DNA of 64,000 bases from assembly GCF_900117315.1 (NCBI RefSeq), contig NZ_LT630337.1, positions 2,675,601-2,739,600 of the forward strand, given 5' to 3'. The notes below the pieces were generated by a model. That model was not told where the DNA came from and made no database searches. It saw only the letters and a program-made list of their open reading frames with translations. The position numbers were made by a program, and so were the translations under genes. Origin of the DNA: Bacillus massilinigeriensis. Lineage in GTDB: Bacteria > Bacillota > Bacilli > Bacillales > Cytobacillaceae. This document shows positions 24,749-33,510 of this stretch, in pieces (within the stretch, counting starts at the first letter, position 1; each line of letters begins with the position of its first letter).

Positions 24749-25735
24749 TTATTTGACCAGCAAATTTTTTATTCTTATATACCATCGCAGCTGTTTTTGT
24801 TTTTGTACATACCAATTTGTTAAATGTATGGGTTGAATATGCTTGACCTTAGGATTTTTCCATCTTCTTAGGATTCGTCTTTTTTTTGACCAATCATTCC
24901 ACTTACCCAAACGATGTTCAATCACTGGAAAAGTCGTTCTTAAAAAGGGGGTGGATCTCTTCGGAGGATTCTTGAAATATTGCTCATAATCATGTCTTGA
25001 TCCTGTATGAATCGTACTATTTGCAAACTGAATAAAGTCTGAATATAAACTTGGCGAAAAGAGGATATCGGCTAACCTTTTCCCAAGATTAATACGCTTT
25101 GTGACGGAAGTAAATCCATTCACACTTGCACCGTATAATTCTCCTTTACAAGTTGGAAGTAAAACAGCACTAAAATGGAAAGAATCTTGAAATGAAAAAA
25201 GGAAAGTATCAAATACATTATTTTTATAAAATGGATGTTTAATTATCGGCTGCTCAATAACATTTTGTTCATTAATAATTAATGCAACTAATAACCTCAT
25301 TTTATTTCGTTTACTCCAAAACTCCATCCATTCCCTTTCCATAAAAGAAGAGACACGAAAATATTTTAACAAGTGAAACATTGGACGGTTTCTTTTCGTC
25401 GAATAATGATAGAGCAACAACTGTGGGTAAGCATCCTGAAAAATAAGCCAATTTGCTCTTTCATATGTTAAAAATAATTTTACTCTTCTATTAGAATCAA
25501 TTATTTTGGGATACCATTTCCCTTCTAAATCACACATATTCCAGCCAGCATTCCGGGAAACCATACTAGCTAAAAATGCCCATTCAATCTCAGGATATAG
25601 ATGATAAAATTGAAAGTAGGCATTGGTTCTTGAGATATTATCCATATTTTTAACTTGCATTTTTCTACTTATTTCTGTAATAATGAGTATTTCTGAATCC
25701 GTTAACCTAGGATCATCTGTCAAATTAAGTTCCAC
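24749..25735 (-). CDS. yppC: YppC family protein (DUF2515)
   Basis: 328 residues of the DUF2515 family, with RNAGWNMCDLEG near residue 63 and SRHDYEQYFKNPPKRSTP near residue 245. It has many aromatic and basic residues and no clear membrane segment. Its function is unknown. It is divergent from recU, as in B. subtilis. Confidence 0.85.
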   Translation of the reverse strand: MELNLTDDPRLTDSEILIITEISRKMQVKNMDNISRTNAYFQFYHLYPEIEWAFLASMVSRNAGWNMCDLEGKWYPKIIDSNRRVKLFLTYERANWLIFQDAYPQLLLYHYSTKRNRPMFHLLKYFRVSSFMEREWMEFWSKRNKMRLLVALIINEQNVIEQPIIKHPFYKNNVFDTFLFSFQDSFHFSAVLLPTCKGELYGASVNGFTSVTKRINLGKRLADILFSPSLYSDFIQFANSTIHTGSRHDYEQYFKNPPKRSTPFLRTTFPVIEHRLGKWNDWSKKRRILRRWKNPKVKHIQPIHLTNWYVQKQKQLRWYIRIKNLLVK

Positions 25736-25850
25736 CGGGCATCAATCCTTGTACAATCTATTACTTTATAGTTTGTAGATCTAGGATTTTTATTCAAACA
25801 ATAAAGAATGACATCTGTTATGATAGTTATAGCTTGTGAGGTGAATTTCC

Positions 25851-26465
25851 ATGAATTTTCGATACCCAAATGGAAAAAAATATATCTCAACTAAAAATAG
25901 ACCTTCACTGAATGCATTTAATAATAATGCAAATTATGGTAACAGAGGGATGACATTAGAAGAGGATATTAATGAAACGAATCAGTATTATTTAGAGCAG
26001 GGAATTGCTGTCATTCATAAAAAGCCTACACCTGTTCAAATTGTTAAGGTTGATTATCCGAAAAGAAGTGCTGCTGTCATTAAAGAGGCATATTTTAAAC
26101 AGGCTTCAACTACAGATTATAATGGGATTTATAAAGGCAAATATATTGATTTTGAAGCAAAGGAAACAAAGTTTAAAACTTCCTTTCCATTAGCAAATTT
26201 TCATGAGCATCAAATTAATCATATGAAATCAATTCTATTGCAAAAAGGGATTTGTTTTGTGATTCTTAGATTTTCGACAACAAATGAAATATTCTTATTA
26301 GAGGCAGAGCATCTCCTATCTTACTGGGACAGAATGAAATCCGGTGGAAGAAAGTCTATCACGAAAACAGAAATTGAAAATAATGGACACTTTATTTCTC
26401 TTGGATTTCAGCCACGGATTGACTATATTAGAGTAATAGATTATCTTTATCCTCTTAATGAATAA
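25851..26465 (+). CDS. recU: Holliday junction resolvase RecU
   Basis: 204 residues. An N-terminal basic arm with [11 protein letters not shown], then a PD-(D/E)xK-type core with [34 protein letters not shown] (catalytic D, E, K) and [12 protein letters not shown]. RecU cuts Holliday junctions and modulates RecA in Gram-positive bacteria. ATG follows GTGAGGTG. It precedes ponA, and the two are transcribed together as in B. subtilis. Confidence 0.95.
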   Translation: MNFRYPNGKKYISTKNRPSLNAFNNNANYGNRGMTLEEDINETNQYYLEQGIAVIHKKPTPVQIVKVDYPKRSAAVIKEAYFKQASTTDYNGIYKGKYIDFEAKETKFKTSFPLANFHEHQINHMKSILLQKGICFVILRFSTTNEIFLLEAEHLLSYWDRMKSGGRKSITKTEIENNGHFISLGFQPRIDYIRVIDYLYPLNE

Positions 26466-26502
26466 TTTTTTAGTGGTAAGAATTGAAAGGAATGGTTTAT
26501 AT

Positions 26503-29094
26503 ATGACTCAGAAATATCAATCAAGAGAGGAGCGTCGAAAACAGCTTGCTCGAGGGCCAAAGAAAAAAGCAAGAGGTAAATCAAAAAATATTTTCATGCG
26601 AATATTACTCATTCTTATGACCCTTGGAATTATTGGAATGGTTACTGGAGTAGTCACCTTTGCAATATATGTTAAAGACGCCCCAAAATTAGATGAAAAA
26701 TTATTAAAGGACCCAATCTCTTCAAAAATATACGATAAGAACGGCAAATTAGTTACTGAGATAGGAAAAGTAAAACGAGATTATATCGATTATGATGACA
26801 TCCCTAAAAGCGTTGAGGATGCTGTTCTAGCAACAGAAGATGTTCGCTTCTATAAGCATCACGGTGTCGATCTTATCCGATTAGGTGGAGCGGTTGTTGC
26901 CAATGTGACAAGAGGATATGGTTCTGAAGGTGCCAGTACTATTACCCAACAGGTTGTGAAGGCATCCTTTCTAACTCCAGAAAAGACATTATCGCGTAAA
27001 GCGCAAGAAGCCTGGCTATCATTTCAGCTCGAACGTAAATATACAAAGCAAGAAATCTTTGAAATGTATGTGAATAAGGCCTGGTACGCTAGTGGTGGGC
27101 ATGGAATTGCAACTGCATCTAAAATATTTTTTGGGAAAGACCTAGATAAATTATCTCTCCCACAAAGAGCTCTTTTAGCTGGTATCCCTCAAAGTCCAGC
27201 TAATTATGATCCGTTTAGGCATCCTGACTTAGCTGAGAAACGACGTAATATCGTTCTTTCCTTGATGAATCAGCATGGATATATCTCTAAGGAAGAAATG
27301 GAAAATGCGAAAAAGGTTCCCGTGGAAACAACACTAGTAAAAGAAGAAAAACGTAAAACATCTAGTGATATCCCTTATGATTCATTTATTGGTCAAGTAA
27401 TTAATGAAGTTGAGAAAAAATATAAGGAAGTTGATGTATTTTCCGATGGAGTAAAAATTTACACAACTCTCGATACAGACGCACAAAAATACGTTGAAGA
27501 TATGCTTAACTCAAATGATATCGTCCAATTTCCAGATAATAAAATGCAAGCTGGAATTACCTTGCTCGATACTAGAACGGGAGAAATAAGAGCAATTGGT
27601 GGAGGAAGGAATCAAAAGGTTGATTTTGGATTTAACTTTGCAACAGATTCCAAACGTCAACCAGGTTCAACCATTAAACCTATATTAGACTATGGTCCAG
27701 CCATCGAGTATTTAAAATGGGGAACTTATCATGCTTTAGAGGATAAACCATACACTTACTCTACAGGAACACCTATAAATAACTGGGATAATTCTTACAA
27801 AGGGATTATGTCTATGCGAACAGCGCTAGCCTTATCTCGTAATATTCCAGCTTTACAGGCTCTACAAGCAGTTGGCCTTGACCAAGCACAAAAATTTTCT
27901 GCTGGTATTGGTATTCCATTTAAGGATATGCAAGAGGCTTATGCAATAGGCGGTATTGGCGGAGAAGACGTTGGTATCACTTCACTGCAATTAGCAGGTG
28001 CATATAGTGCTTTTGGAAATAATGGCTTTTACACAGAGCCTCATTCAGTCGTGGAAATTGAGTTGCGTGACGGAACAAAGCTTGATATGAAGCCAGAGTC
28101 AAAAGTGGCCATGAAGGATTATACTGCGTTTATGATAACGGATATGTTAAAAAGTGCAGTAACCAGTGGAACAGGGACAATGGCCAATATATCCGGTCTT
28201 CCATTAGCGGGAAAAACGGGTACCACAAACTTCCCTGCGGATGTTAGAGCAAAATATAATATTCCCGCAGGTGCTGTTCCGGATTCATGGTTTGCAGGCT
28301 ATACAACAAATTATACGGCAGCTGTATGGACCGGTTATGAGAGTCAAACGAAAAACTATTTAATAGGAACTGAACAAAAAATTGCTCAATTATTATTTAA
28401 AAATTTAATGACTCATATCTCATCTGGAATTGAAACACCAGATTTCACCATGCCAAAGTCTGTTGAAAAGGTAAAAATCGAAAAGGGAACACTTCCTGCT
28501 AAGCTTGCTAGTGAATATACACCTAGTGATCAGGTCATTTATGAGTATGCCGTTAAAGGCCAAGGTCCGAAAGAGGTTTCAGTAAAATATGATAAACTTG
28601 AAGCACCTAATGGATTAAAAGCTGATTATGATGAAGCTTCTAATTCAATTGCTGTAACATGGAAATATAAGAATAAAGATGGAAAAAATGTTAAGTTTGA
28701 GGTAACCGCCTCACAAGATGGTGGAGCAGAACAAAAGTTAACAACAACAAGCAAGAATGGATTTATTCTCGGTAATGCAACACCTGGATCAACCTATGTC
28801 TTTAAGGTTAAGGCAATATTGGATGATCAGGAAAGTGATTCGGCGTCCATAAGTATCCAAATTCCTAATCCATTAGATATAGGAGATCAAGAGAATCAAT
28901 GGGATGATGATCAGGGTGATAATCCTATGGATAATGGCAATCCGAATAATCATGGAAATCCAGGTAATAACGGGAATGGTAACGGAAATGGTAACAATAA
29001 TGGAAACAATAACGGAAACCCTGGTAACGGAAATTCTGATGAGGATGAACAGGATGACGCTGGGGCGGAATCATTCTTTTTCCCTGGAACATAA
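26503..29094 (+). CDS. ponA: Penicillin-binding protein 1A/1B (PonA)
   Basis: 863 residues, a class A PBP that polymerises and cross-links peptidoglycan. A basic cytoplasmic tail is followed by one membrane helix (about 30-57), a GT51 glycosyltransferase domain (catalytic E112 in TEDVRFYKHHG; STITQQVVK), and a transpeptidase domain with PGSTIKP (S389), SRN and AGKTGTTN. A fibronectin-III-like domain and an Asn/Gly-rich tail come last. The start is the ATG at 26503 after GAAAGGA. An upstream in-frame ATG overlapping recU lacks a ribosome site. GpsB, its localisation partner, is also encoded in this window. Confidence 0.95.
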   Translation: MTQKYQSREERRKQLARGPKKKARGKSKNIFMRILLILMTLGIIGMVTGVVTFAIYVKDAPKLDEKLLKDPISSKIYDKNGKLVTEIGKVKRDYIDYDDIPKSVEDAVLATEDVRFYKHHGVDLIRLGGAVVANVTRGYGSEGASTITQQVVKASFLTPEKTLSRKAQEAWLSFQLERKYTKQEIFEMYVNKAWYASGGHGIATASKIFFGKDLDKLSLPQRALLAGIPQSPANYDPFRHPDLAEKRRNIVLSLMNQHGYISKEEMENAKKVPVETTLVKEEKRKTSSDIPYDSFIGQVINEVEKKYKEVDVFSDGVKIYTTLDTDAQKYVEDMLNSNDIVQFPDNKMQAGITLLDTRTGEIRAIGGGRNQKVDFGFNFATDSKRQPGSTIKPILDYGPAIEYLKWGTYHALEDKPYTYSTGTPINNWDNSYKGIMSMRTALALSRNIPALQALQAVGLDQAQKFSAGIGIPFKDMQEAYAIGGIGGEDVGITSLQLAGAYSAFGNNGFYTEPHSVVEIELRDGTKLDMKPESKVAMKDYTAFMITDMLKSAVTSGTGTMANISGLPLAGKTGTTNFPADVRAKYNIPAGAVPDSWFAGYTTNYTAAVWTGYESQTKNYLIGTEQKIAQLLFKNLMTHISSGIETPDFTMPKSVEKVKIEKGTLPAKLASEYTPSDQVIYEYAVKGQGPKEVSVKYDKLEAPNGLKADYDEASNSIAVTWKYKNKDGKNVKFEVTASQDGGAEQKLTTTSKNGFILGNATPGSTYVFKVKAILDDQESDSASISIQIPNPLDIGDQENQWDDDQGDNPMDNGNPNNHGNPGNNGNGNGNGNNNGNNNGNPGNGNSDEDEQDDAGAESFFFPGT

Positions 29095-29141
29095 ATAAAG
29101 GTAATTACTGGTATCCTTTGAAATATTCCATTTCAATAAAT

Positions 29142-29203
29142 AAAAAACCATTAGTTTGGGATGAGGTTTTCTACACGAAAATCTCCCTTCTAATGGTTTT
29201 TTT
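29142..29203. terminator. Bidirectional terminator after ponA
   Basis: AAAAAACCATTAG (29142-29154) pairs with CTAATGGTTTTTT (29190-29202), with a long imperfect stem inside and T-runs on both ends. It separates convergent ponA and ypoC. Confidence 0.85.
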
Positions 29204-29231
29204 ATGGACTTAAGGCTATGCACTTTTGCAT

Positions 29232-29744
29232 CTATTTCTTTAGCCTCTTCATGGCGATATTTTTTTCATATTGTTTTTGTAGCTCTTTCATCATTTCTAC
29301 TAATTGGATATAAGATGGAAAAGCATACGGTCGACTTAATATATAGGACAATCTCTCCTCAATATTAACTGTGCTGATTTTCAATTCAGAATAGTCAACG
29401 GATGGATAAAGTTTAACTGGGACACCATTTACCCAGTGTAATAACTGGATAAAGATGGCAATACCTTTTTTCATGGGCTCCTGCACTATTTTCTTATCTC
29501 TAAGTTTAAAGAGTTCCTGAAGTGATTCCTTCGTTTGAGCCCATTCTTTAAGAGTTTCTTCCATATAGTTATCTATGTTTTCCCATGGATGAATAGCTGT
29601 AAGATTTACATAATAGGCAAAATCATATAAAAAAGGTTCCTCTAATGTAAAGCTTTGTAAATTCTTTTGTTCAATAGTAACTTCCTTTTGTGGAAAGAAA
29701 TATCTATGAGATAATTCTTTCGGTACTTCAAATCGGTTCGGCAT
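29232..29744 (-). CDS. ypoC: YpoC family protein
   Basis: 170 residues, the YpoC family of unknown function. Conserved-looking segments are LTAIHPWENI and IFIQLLHWVNGVPV. No signal or membrane segment is seen. It is downstream of nth on the same strand, as in B. subtilis, with 26 nt between them. Confidence 0.82.
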   Translation of the reverse strand: MPNRFEVPKELSHRYFFPQKEVTIEQKNLQSFTLEEPFLYDFAYYVNLTAIHPWENIDNYMEETLKEWAQTKESLQELFKLRDKKIVQEPMKKGIAIFIQLLHWVNGVPVKLYPSVDYSELKISTVNIEERLSYILSRPYAFPSYIQLVEMMKELQKQYEKNIAMKRLKK

Positions 29745-29770
29745 TATGTATAGGTCCCTCTTTCTTCTTG

Positions 29771-30418
29771 TTACTTTTTTTTCATTCTCTTCTGTCCCTC
29801 TCTACACAAGTCAAGTAAAGGACATTCGGGGCATTGGGGGTTTTGGGCCTTACAATGGTAACGGCCGAAAAAAATCATTCGATGATGGGTGTCTGACCAT
29901 TCCTCCATAGGAACCTTCTTCATTAAGGTTTTTTCTACCTCGAGAACAGAATCCTTCCACCTACAAAAACCTAAACGTTTACTCACTCTCTCAACATGAG
30001 TATCCACTGCAATGGCTGGAATTCCAAATGCTACGGACACAACAACATTTGCTGTTTTTCTCCCAACTCCAGGTAACTTTGTTAATTCATCGCGATTTTG
30101 TGGAATGACTCCATCATATTCATCGATTAATATTTGGCATAGCTTTTGAATATTTTTTGCCTTATTGCGATACAAGCCTATCGACCGAATATCTTGTTGG
30201 AGCTCTTCTAGGGAAACGCTTAAATAATCCTCAGGAGTTTTATATTTTTGAAATAGCTGCTTGGTCACCTTGTTAACTAAAACATCGGTGCATTGGGCAG
30301 ATAATGAAACAGCAATGACCAATTCAAATGGGTTGGAATGTACTAGTTCACAATGCGCATCAGGAAACATTTCACCCATTTGATCTAAACAATATCTTAT
30401 TTGATTTTTATTTAACAT
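29771..30418 (-). CDS. nth: Endonuclease III (DNA glycosylase/AP lyase)
   Basis: 215 residues. The helix-hairpin-helix LPGVGRKTANVV carries the catalytic lysine, AVDTHVERV the catalytic aspartate, and the C-terminal [4Fe-4S] ligands have the C-x6-C-x2-C-x5-C spacing (CKAQNPQCPECPLLDLC). It removes oxidised pyrimidines in base-excision repair. ATG follows AAAGGGG. It sits between dnaD and ypoC. Confidence 0.95.
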   Translation of the reverse strand: MLNKNQIRYCLDQMGEMFPDAHCELVHSNPFELVIAVSLSAQCTDVLVNKVTKQLFQKYKTPEDYLSVSLEELQQDIRSIGLYRNKAKNIQKLCQILIDEYDGVIPQNRDELTKLPGVGRKTANVVVSVAFGIPAIAVDTHVERVSKRLGFCRWKDSVLEVEKTLMKKVPMEEWSDTHHRMIFFGRYHCKAQNPQCPECPLLDLCREGQKRMKKK

Positions 30419-30452
30419 TCAATTTGCCCCTTTGTTTATGCTTATGAAAAGA

Positions 30453-30495
30453 GGCTGTCCCTATGATGCCAAGCATCATTCTTAATGGGACAACC
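30453..30495 (-). terminator. Hairpin between dnaD and nth
   Basis: GGCTGTCCC (30453-30461) pairs with GGGACAACC (30487-30495) with one wobble, and an inner ATGATG/CATCAT hairpin fills the loop. On the minus strand CTCTTTTC follows. Its outer arm resembles the hairpins at 673 and 36405. Confidence 0.65.
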
Positions 30496-30507
30496 ACTAT
30501 TTAGAAA

Positions 30508-31218
30508 TTATTGTTCCAACCAATTATAAAATGGAATCGTTTTTGATTGACTTGGCGTTTTCTGTTCGGTTTTCGTTCGCTGCTGTGTTTGATACTGTCT
30601 AAATTTTCGACCATAACTTTTTGCTTGTTCAATGGTTTTTATTCCATTTTTCTTCCATTCAAAAAGGATTCGATCAATATATCTAAAATTTAGTTTACCG
30701 GAAATAACCGCTTCTCTCAATGCTGCTTTAATGATAACAGGATCATGATGATCATCATCCAACCACATAGCTAAGGTTTCACATTCAAATGGGGATAGAG
30801 GTCTTCCAAATTCCTGCTCGAAACATGTATAAACATCCTTCTCCTCTTTTTGCGAAGCTACCTTTTCCATTTGTTTTTTACGTAATAGAAATTGTTCAAC
30901 AAGCTTTTCCCATAAAGGATCCAATGAGTATTTTTCAAACCGTATACCTGATTCGGAGTACCCTTCCTTAATATCAATAAACCCTTTTTGTATTAATCTA
31001 TGCAGCATCTCAGTACAATCTGAAACCGAATGGGTCATCCTTGAAGATATTTCAGCTGGTGTTGGGAAACCATTTCCCTTTTCTAAAAAAGAAATAACTT
31101 GTAGAATAAGGACTAATTCTTCTTCATTTAAACCCAAATCTTTATAATGTGAAATTAAAGCTCCAGGAATCGTGATATTGCCTTCCTTAAGCCAATCTAT
31201 TAAATTTGTTTTTATCAT
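30508..31218 (-). CDS. dnaD: DNA replication initiation protein DnaD
   Basis: 236 residues. An N-terminal winged-helix (about 10-95) is followed by the C-terminal DnaD/DnaB_2 domain with FEQEFGRPLSPFECETLAMW and the YIDRILFEWKKNGI motif. DnaD remodels DNA with DnaA, DnaB and DnaI during helicase loading at oriC and PriA forks. The start is the ATG at 31218 after AAGGAGGTG. asnS, which separates dnaD from aspB in B. subtilis, is absent. Confidence 0.94.
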   Translation of the reverse strand: MIKTNLIDWLKEGNITIPGALISHYKDLGLNEEELVLILQVISFLEKGNGFPTPAEISSRMTHSVSDCTEMLHRLIQKGFIDIKEGYSESGIRFEKYSLDPLWEKLVEQFLLRKKQMEKVASQKEEKDVYTCFEQEFGRPLSPFECETLAMWLDDDHHDPVIIKAALREAVISGKLNFRYIDRILFEWKKNGIKTIEQAKSYGRKFRQYQTQQRTKTEQKTPSQSKTIPFYNWLEQ

Positions 31219-31320
31219 ACCAGACACCTCCTTAATAGTATAACATGAAGTTTGTTATGCCTGATAGAAGAATAAAAGAACAAATAGAATTCCCTTTTTT
31301 ACTAAAATCTTTTATTTACA

Positions 31321-31346
31321 AAAAACAAAAACCCGCAAGATGCGGG
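31321..31346 (-). terminator. Terminator of aspB
   Basis: CCCGCA (31332-31337) and TGCGGG (31341-31346) form a tight hairpin followed on the minus strand by TTTTTG. Confidence 0.88.
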
Positions 31347-31406
31347 CAGTTAACCAATCAAGGATATATTATTGTTTATAATATCCATTGCTGAATTTAA
31401 TAAAAT

Positions 31407-32597
31407 CTATTTAAGCTTATTTTCCACAAATTGATGGATTCTTTCTACAGCTTTTTCTAGTAATTCTAAAGAAGTGGCATAGGATAAACGTATATTATTA
31501 GGTGCACCAAAGCCTGAACCAGGTACAACTGCTACGTTTGCCTCTTCTAATATGCTCTCAGCAAAGGCATCGACTGTTTCAAAACCAGTTAACTCTGCTG
31601 CCTTCTTAGCATTAGGGAATAAATAAAAAGCACCTTGTGGTTTTACACATTCAAAGCCTGGAATGGCAACAAGCTTATCATATATAATGGTTAATCTTTC
31701 CTCAAATGCCTTTCTCATTTCTTCCACAGCATCCTGCGAGCCAGAATAGGCTGCGATTGCACCATATTGAGAAGGTGTAGTTGGATTCGATGTACTATGA
31801 CTAGCTAAATTAGTCATTGCTTTAATGATTGTTTGATTTCCTGCAGCATACCCGATTCTCCACCCTGTCATAGAATGAGATTTGGAAACCCCGTTTATAA
31901 TAATGGTGTTTTCCTTTAATTCAGGTGACAGCTGAGCAATGGAAACATGTTTATTATTACCATAAATTAATTTCTCATATATTTCATCAGAAATAATTAT
32001 TAGATTCTTATCTAAACAAACCCTTCCCAATGCCTTAAGTTCCTCTTCGGTATAGATGACACCAGTTGGATTACTTGGTGAATTGATAATAACCGCTTTT
32101 GTACGTGCAGTAACCGTTGAAGCAAGCTGTTCAGGACTGATTTTAAACTCATTTTCTTCCAATCCTTCGACATAAACAGGGACGCCACCAGCTAGCTTCA
32201 CTTGTTCCGGATAGCTAACCCAATAAGGGATAGGGATAATGACTTCATCACCCTCATCAAGAATCACTTGAAATAATGTATATAATGCGTGCTTTGCACC
32301 ATTGGTTACTATAATTTCACTAGGGTTATAGTCTAAACCCTGGTCTCTTCTGAACTTCTCCGTAATTTCCTTTTTTAATGCTGGTAGACCTGCAGTTGCT
32401 GTATATTTTGTGTGACCATCATTCATCGACTTTACAGCAGCATCAATAATATGCTGTGGTGTATTAAAGTCAGGCTCACCAGCCCCTAAACCAATTACGT
32501 CTTTTCCTGCGTCCTTCAACTCTTTGGCCTTTGCTGTTATAGCTAAAGTTGAAGAAGGCGTTAATTGCTTTACTCTTTGTGCAAGTTTGATCTCCAT
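31407..32597 (-). CDS. aspB: Aspartate aminotransferase (class I, Ib)
   Basis: 396 residues, a PLP enzyme that interconverts aspartate and 2-oxoglutarate with oxaloacetate and glutamate. SPSNPTG, SDEIYEKLIY and the lysine motif VSKSHSMTGWRIGY are visible. The start is the ATG at 32597, 8 nt after GGAGG; the longer frame begins 60 nt upstream. It is downstream of ypmB on the same strand. Substrate assignment rests on the aspB synteny. Confidence 0.93.
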   Translation of the reverse strand: MEIKLAQRVKQLTPSSTLAITAKAKELKDAGKDVIGLGAGEPDFNTPQHIIDAAVKSMNDGHTKYTATAGLPALKKEITEKFRRDQGLDYNPSEIIVTNGAKHALYTLFQVILDEGDEVIIPIPYWVSYPEQVKLAGGVPVYVEGLEENEFKISPEQLASTVTARTKAVIINSPSNPTGVIYTEEELKALGRVCLDKNLIIISDEIYEKLIYGNNKHVSIAQLSPELKENTIIINGVSKSHSMTGWRIGYAAGNQTIIKAMTNLASHSTSNPTTPSQYGAIAAYSGSQDAVEEMRKAFEERLTIIYDKLVAIPGFECVKPQGAFYLFPNAKKAAELTGFETVDAFAESILEEANVAVVPGSGFGAPNNIRLSYATSLELLEKAVERIHQFVENKLK

Positions 32598-32674
32598 ACC
32601 TTTGCCTCCGCTTTTGAATTTACTGTATTTTGATAAAATACGAAAAAGTCTTTTCAATAATAATAGACCTTTTC

Positions 32675-33148
32675 CTATAGGTTCTCAATATCTTTTAGCT
32701 CTTCCCCTGTTACAAAATCAATATAATAATAATTCAACAAGTCTTGATCATTTCGATAATTAATTTCCCAAAGTGGTCGATTGTATTCTATTCCTAATCG
32801 AGTATAAATGACTTCACTTGGTTTTTTTTCATCATAAAGTTTCTGCAATGCTTTTTCCCTGGTTATCCCCTCAGATGCTCGTCGAACATAAATGTTCTCA
32901 TCCTTATCAGGAACCCAAATAATCACTTTTTGACCTTTTGAATTTGTTCCAGTAATGACAGAGTAAGATTCAGTACCATTATATAAATAAAAATCATCAG
33001 TCGTTTTAAGGTCTGTTTGTTGCTCAGCAATTGAAATTGCACGTTCTTCTGCGGTTCTGACTGGCTCTACTGCCTTAAAGTAAACTTTTATCGTAATACC
33101 AATAATAATTACTATAGAAAGAGTCGTTATTAATATCCATTTTTTCAT
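32675..33148 (-). CDS. ypmB: YpmB, membrane-anchored DUF5590 protein
   Basis: 157 residues: one N-terminal transmembrane helix (about 4-24), then an extracytoplasmic PepSY-like alpha/beta domain. B. subtilis YpmB is the positional orthologue. No enzyme motif is seen. It lies between ypmA and aspB with short gaps, likely one transcript. Confidence 0.85.
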   Translation of the reverse strand: MKKWILITTLSIVIIIGITIKVYFKAVEPVRTAEERAISIAEQQTDLKTTDDFYLYNGTESYSVITGTNSKGQKVIIWVPDKDENIYVRRASEGITREKALQKLYDEKKPSEVIYTRLGIEYNRPLWEINYRNDQDLLNYYYIDFVTGEELKDIENL

Positions 33149-33164
33149 TGTTCATCACTCTTTT

Positions 33165-33335
33165 TTATGTACGATAGATTGTAAATACTACCTTATTTTG
33201 ATCTTCTTTATCTAATGCTAAACCAAACATCAAATCTCTATCTTTTAAAGTCCGATTTAAAGCATCAACAATTTTATATAAATCCGGGCTATGCATTATT
33301 TTAACAGTTGACAAAACCTCAATCTTACTTTCCAC
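33165..33335 (-). CDS. ypmA: YpmA small protein
   Basis: 56 residues, beginning at GTG (33335) 9 nt after GGAGGC and reading MESKIEVLSTVKIMHS, then LYKIVDALNRTLKDRDLMFG and ending VVFTIYRT. This is the YpmA family of Bacillus (DUF4264), of unknown function. The gene ends 16 nt before ypmB. Its size and GTG start make it easy to overlook. Confidence 0.87.
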   Translation of the reverse strand: MESKIEVLSTVKIMHSPDLYKIVDALNRTLKDRDLMFGLALDKEDQNKVVFTIYRT

Positions 33336-33510
33336 CTGAAACCGCCTCCTACGACAATCTCCACTTGATTCATATTCTTTTTCTAAAAATTCCTATTTAA
33401 ATAAAACGTTGAACTAACCATCATTATAGCAAAATGAATGTAAATTAGGTGGAATTTATTTTTACAATTTCAATCTAAATCGTGAACTGGGTAAACGGAT
33501 TTCTCCAGCA

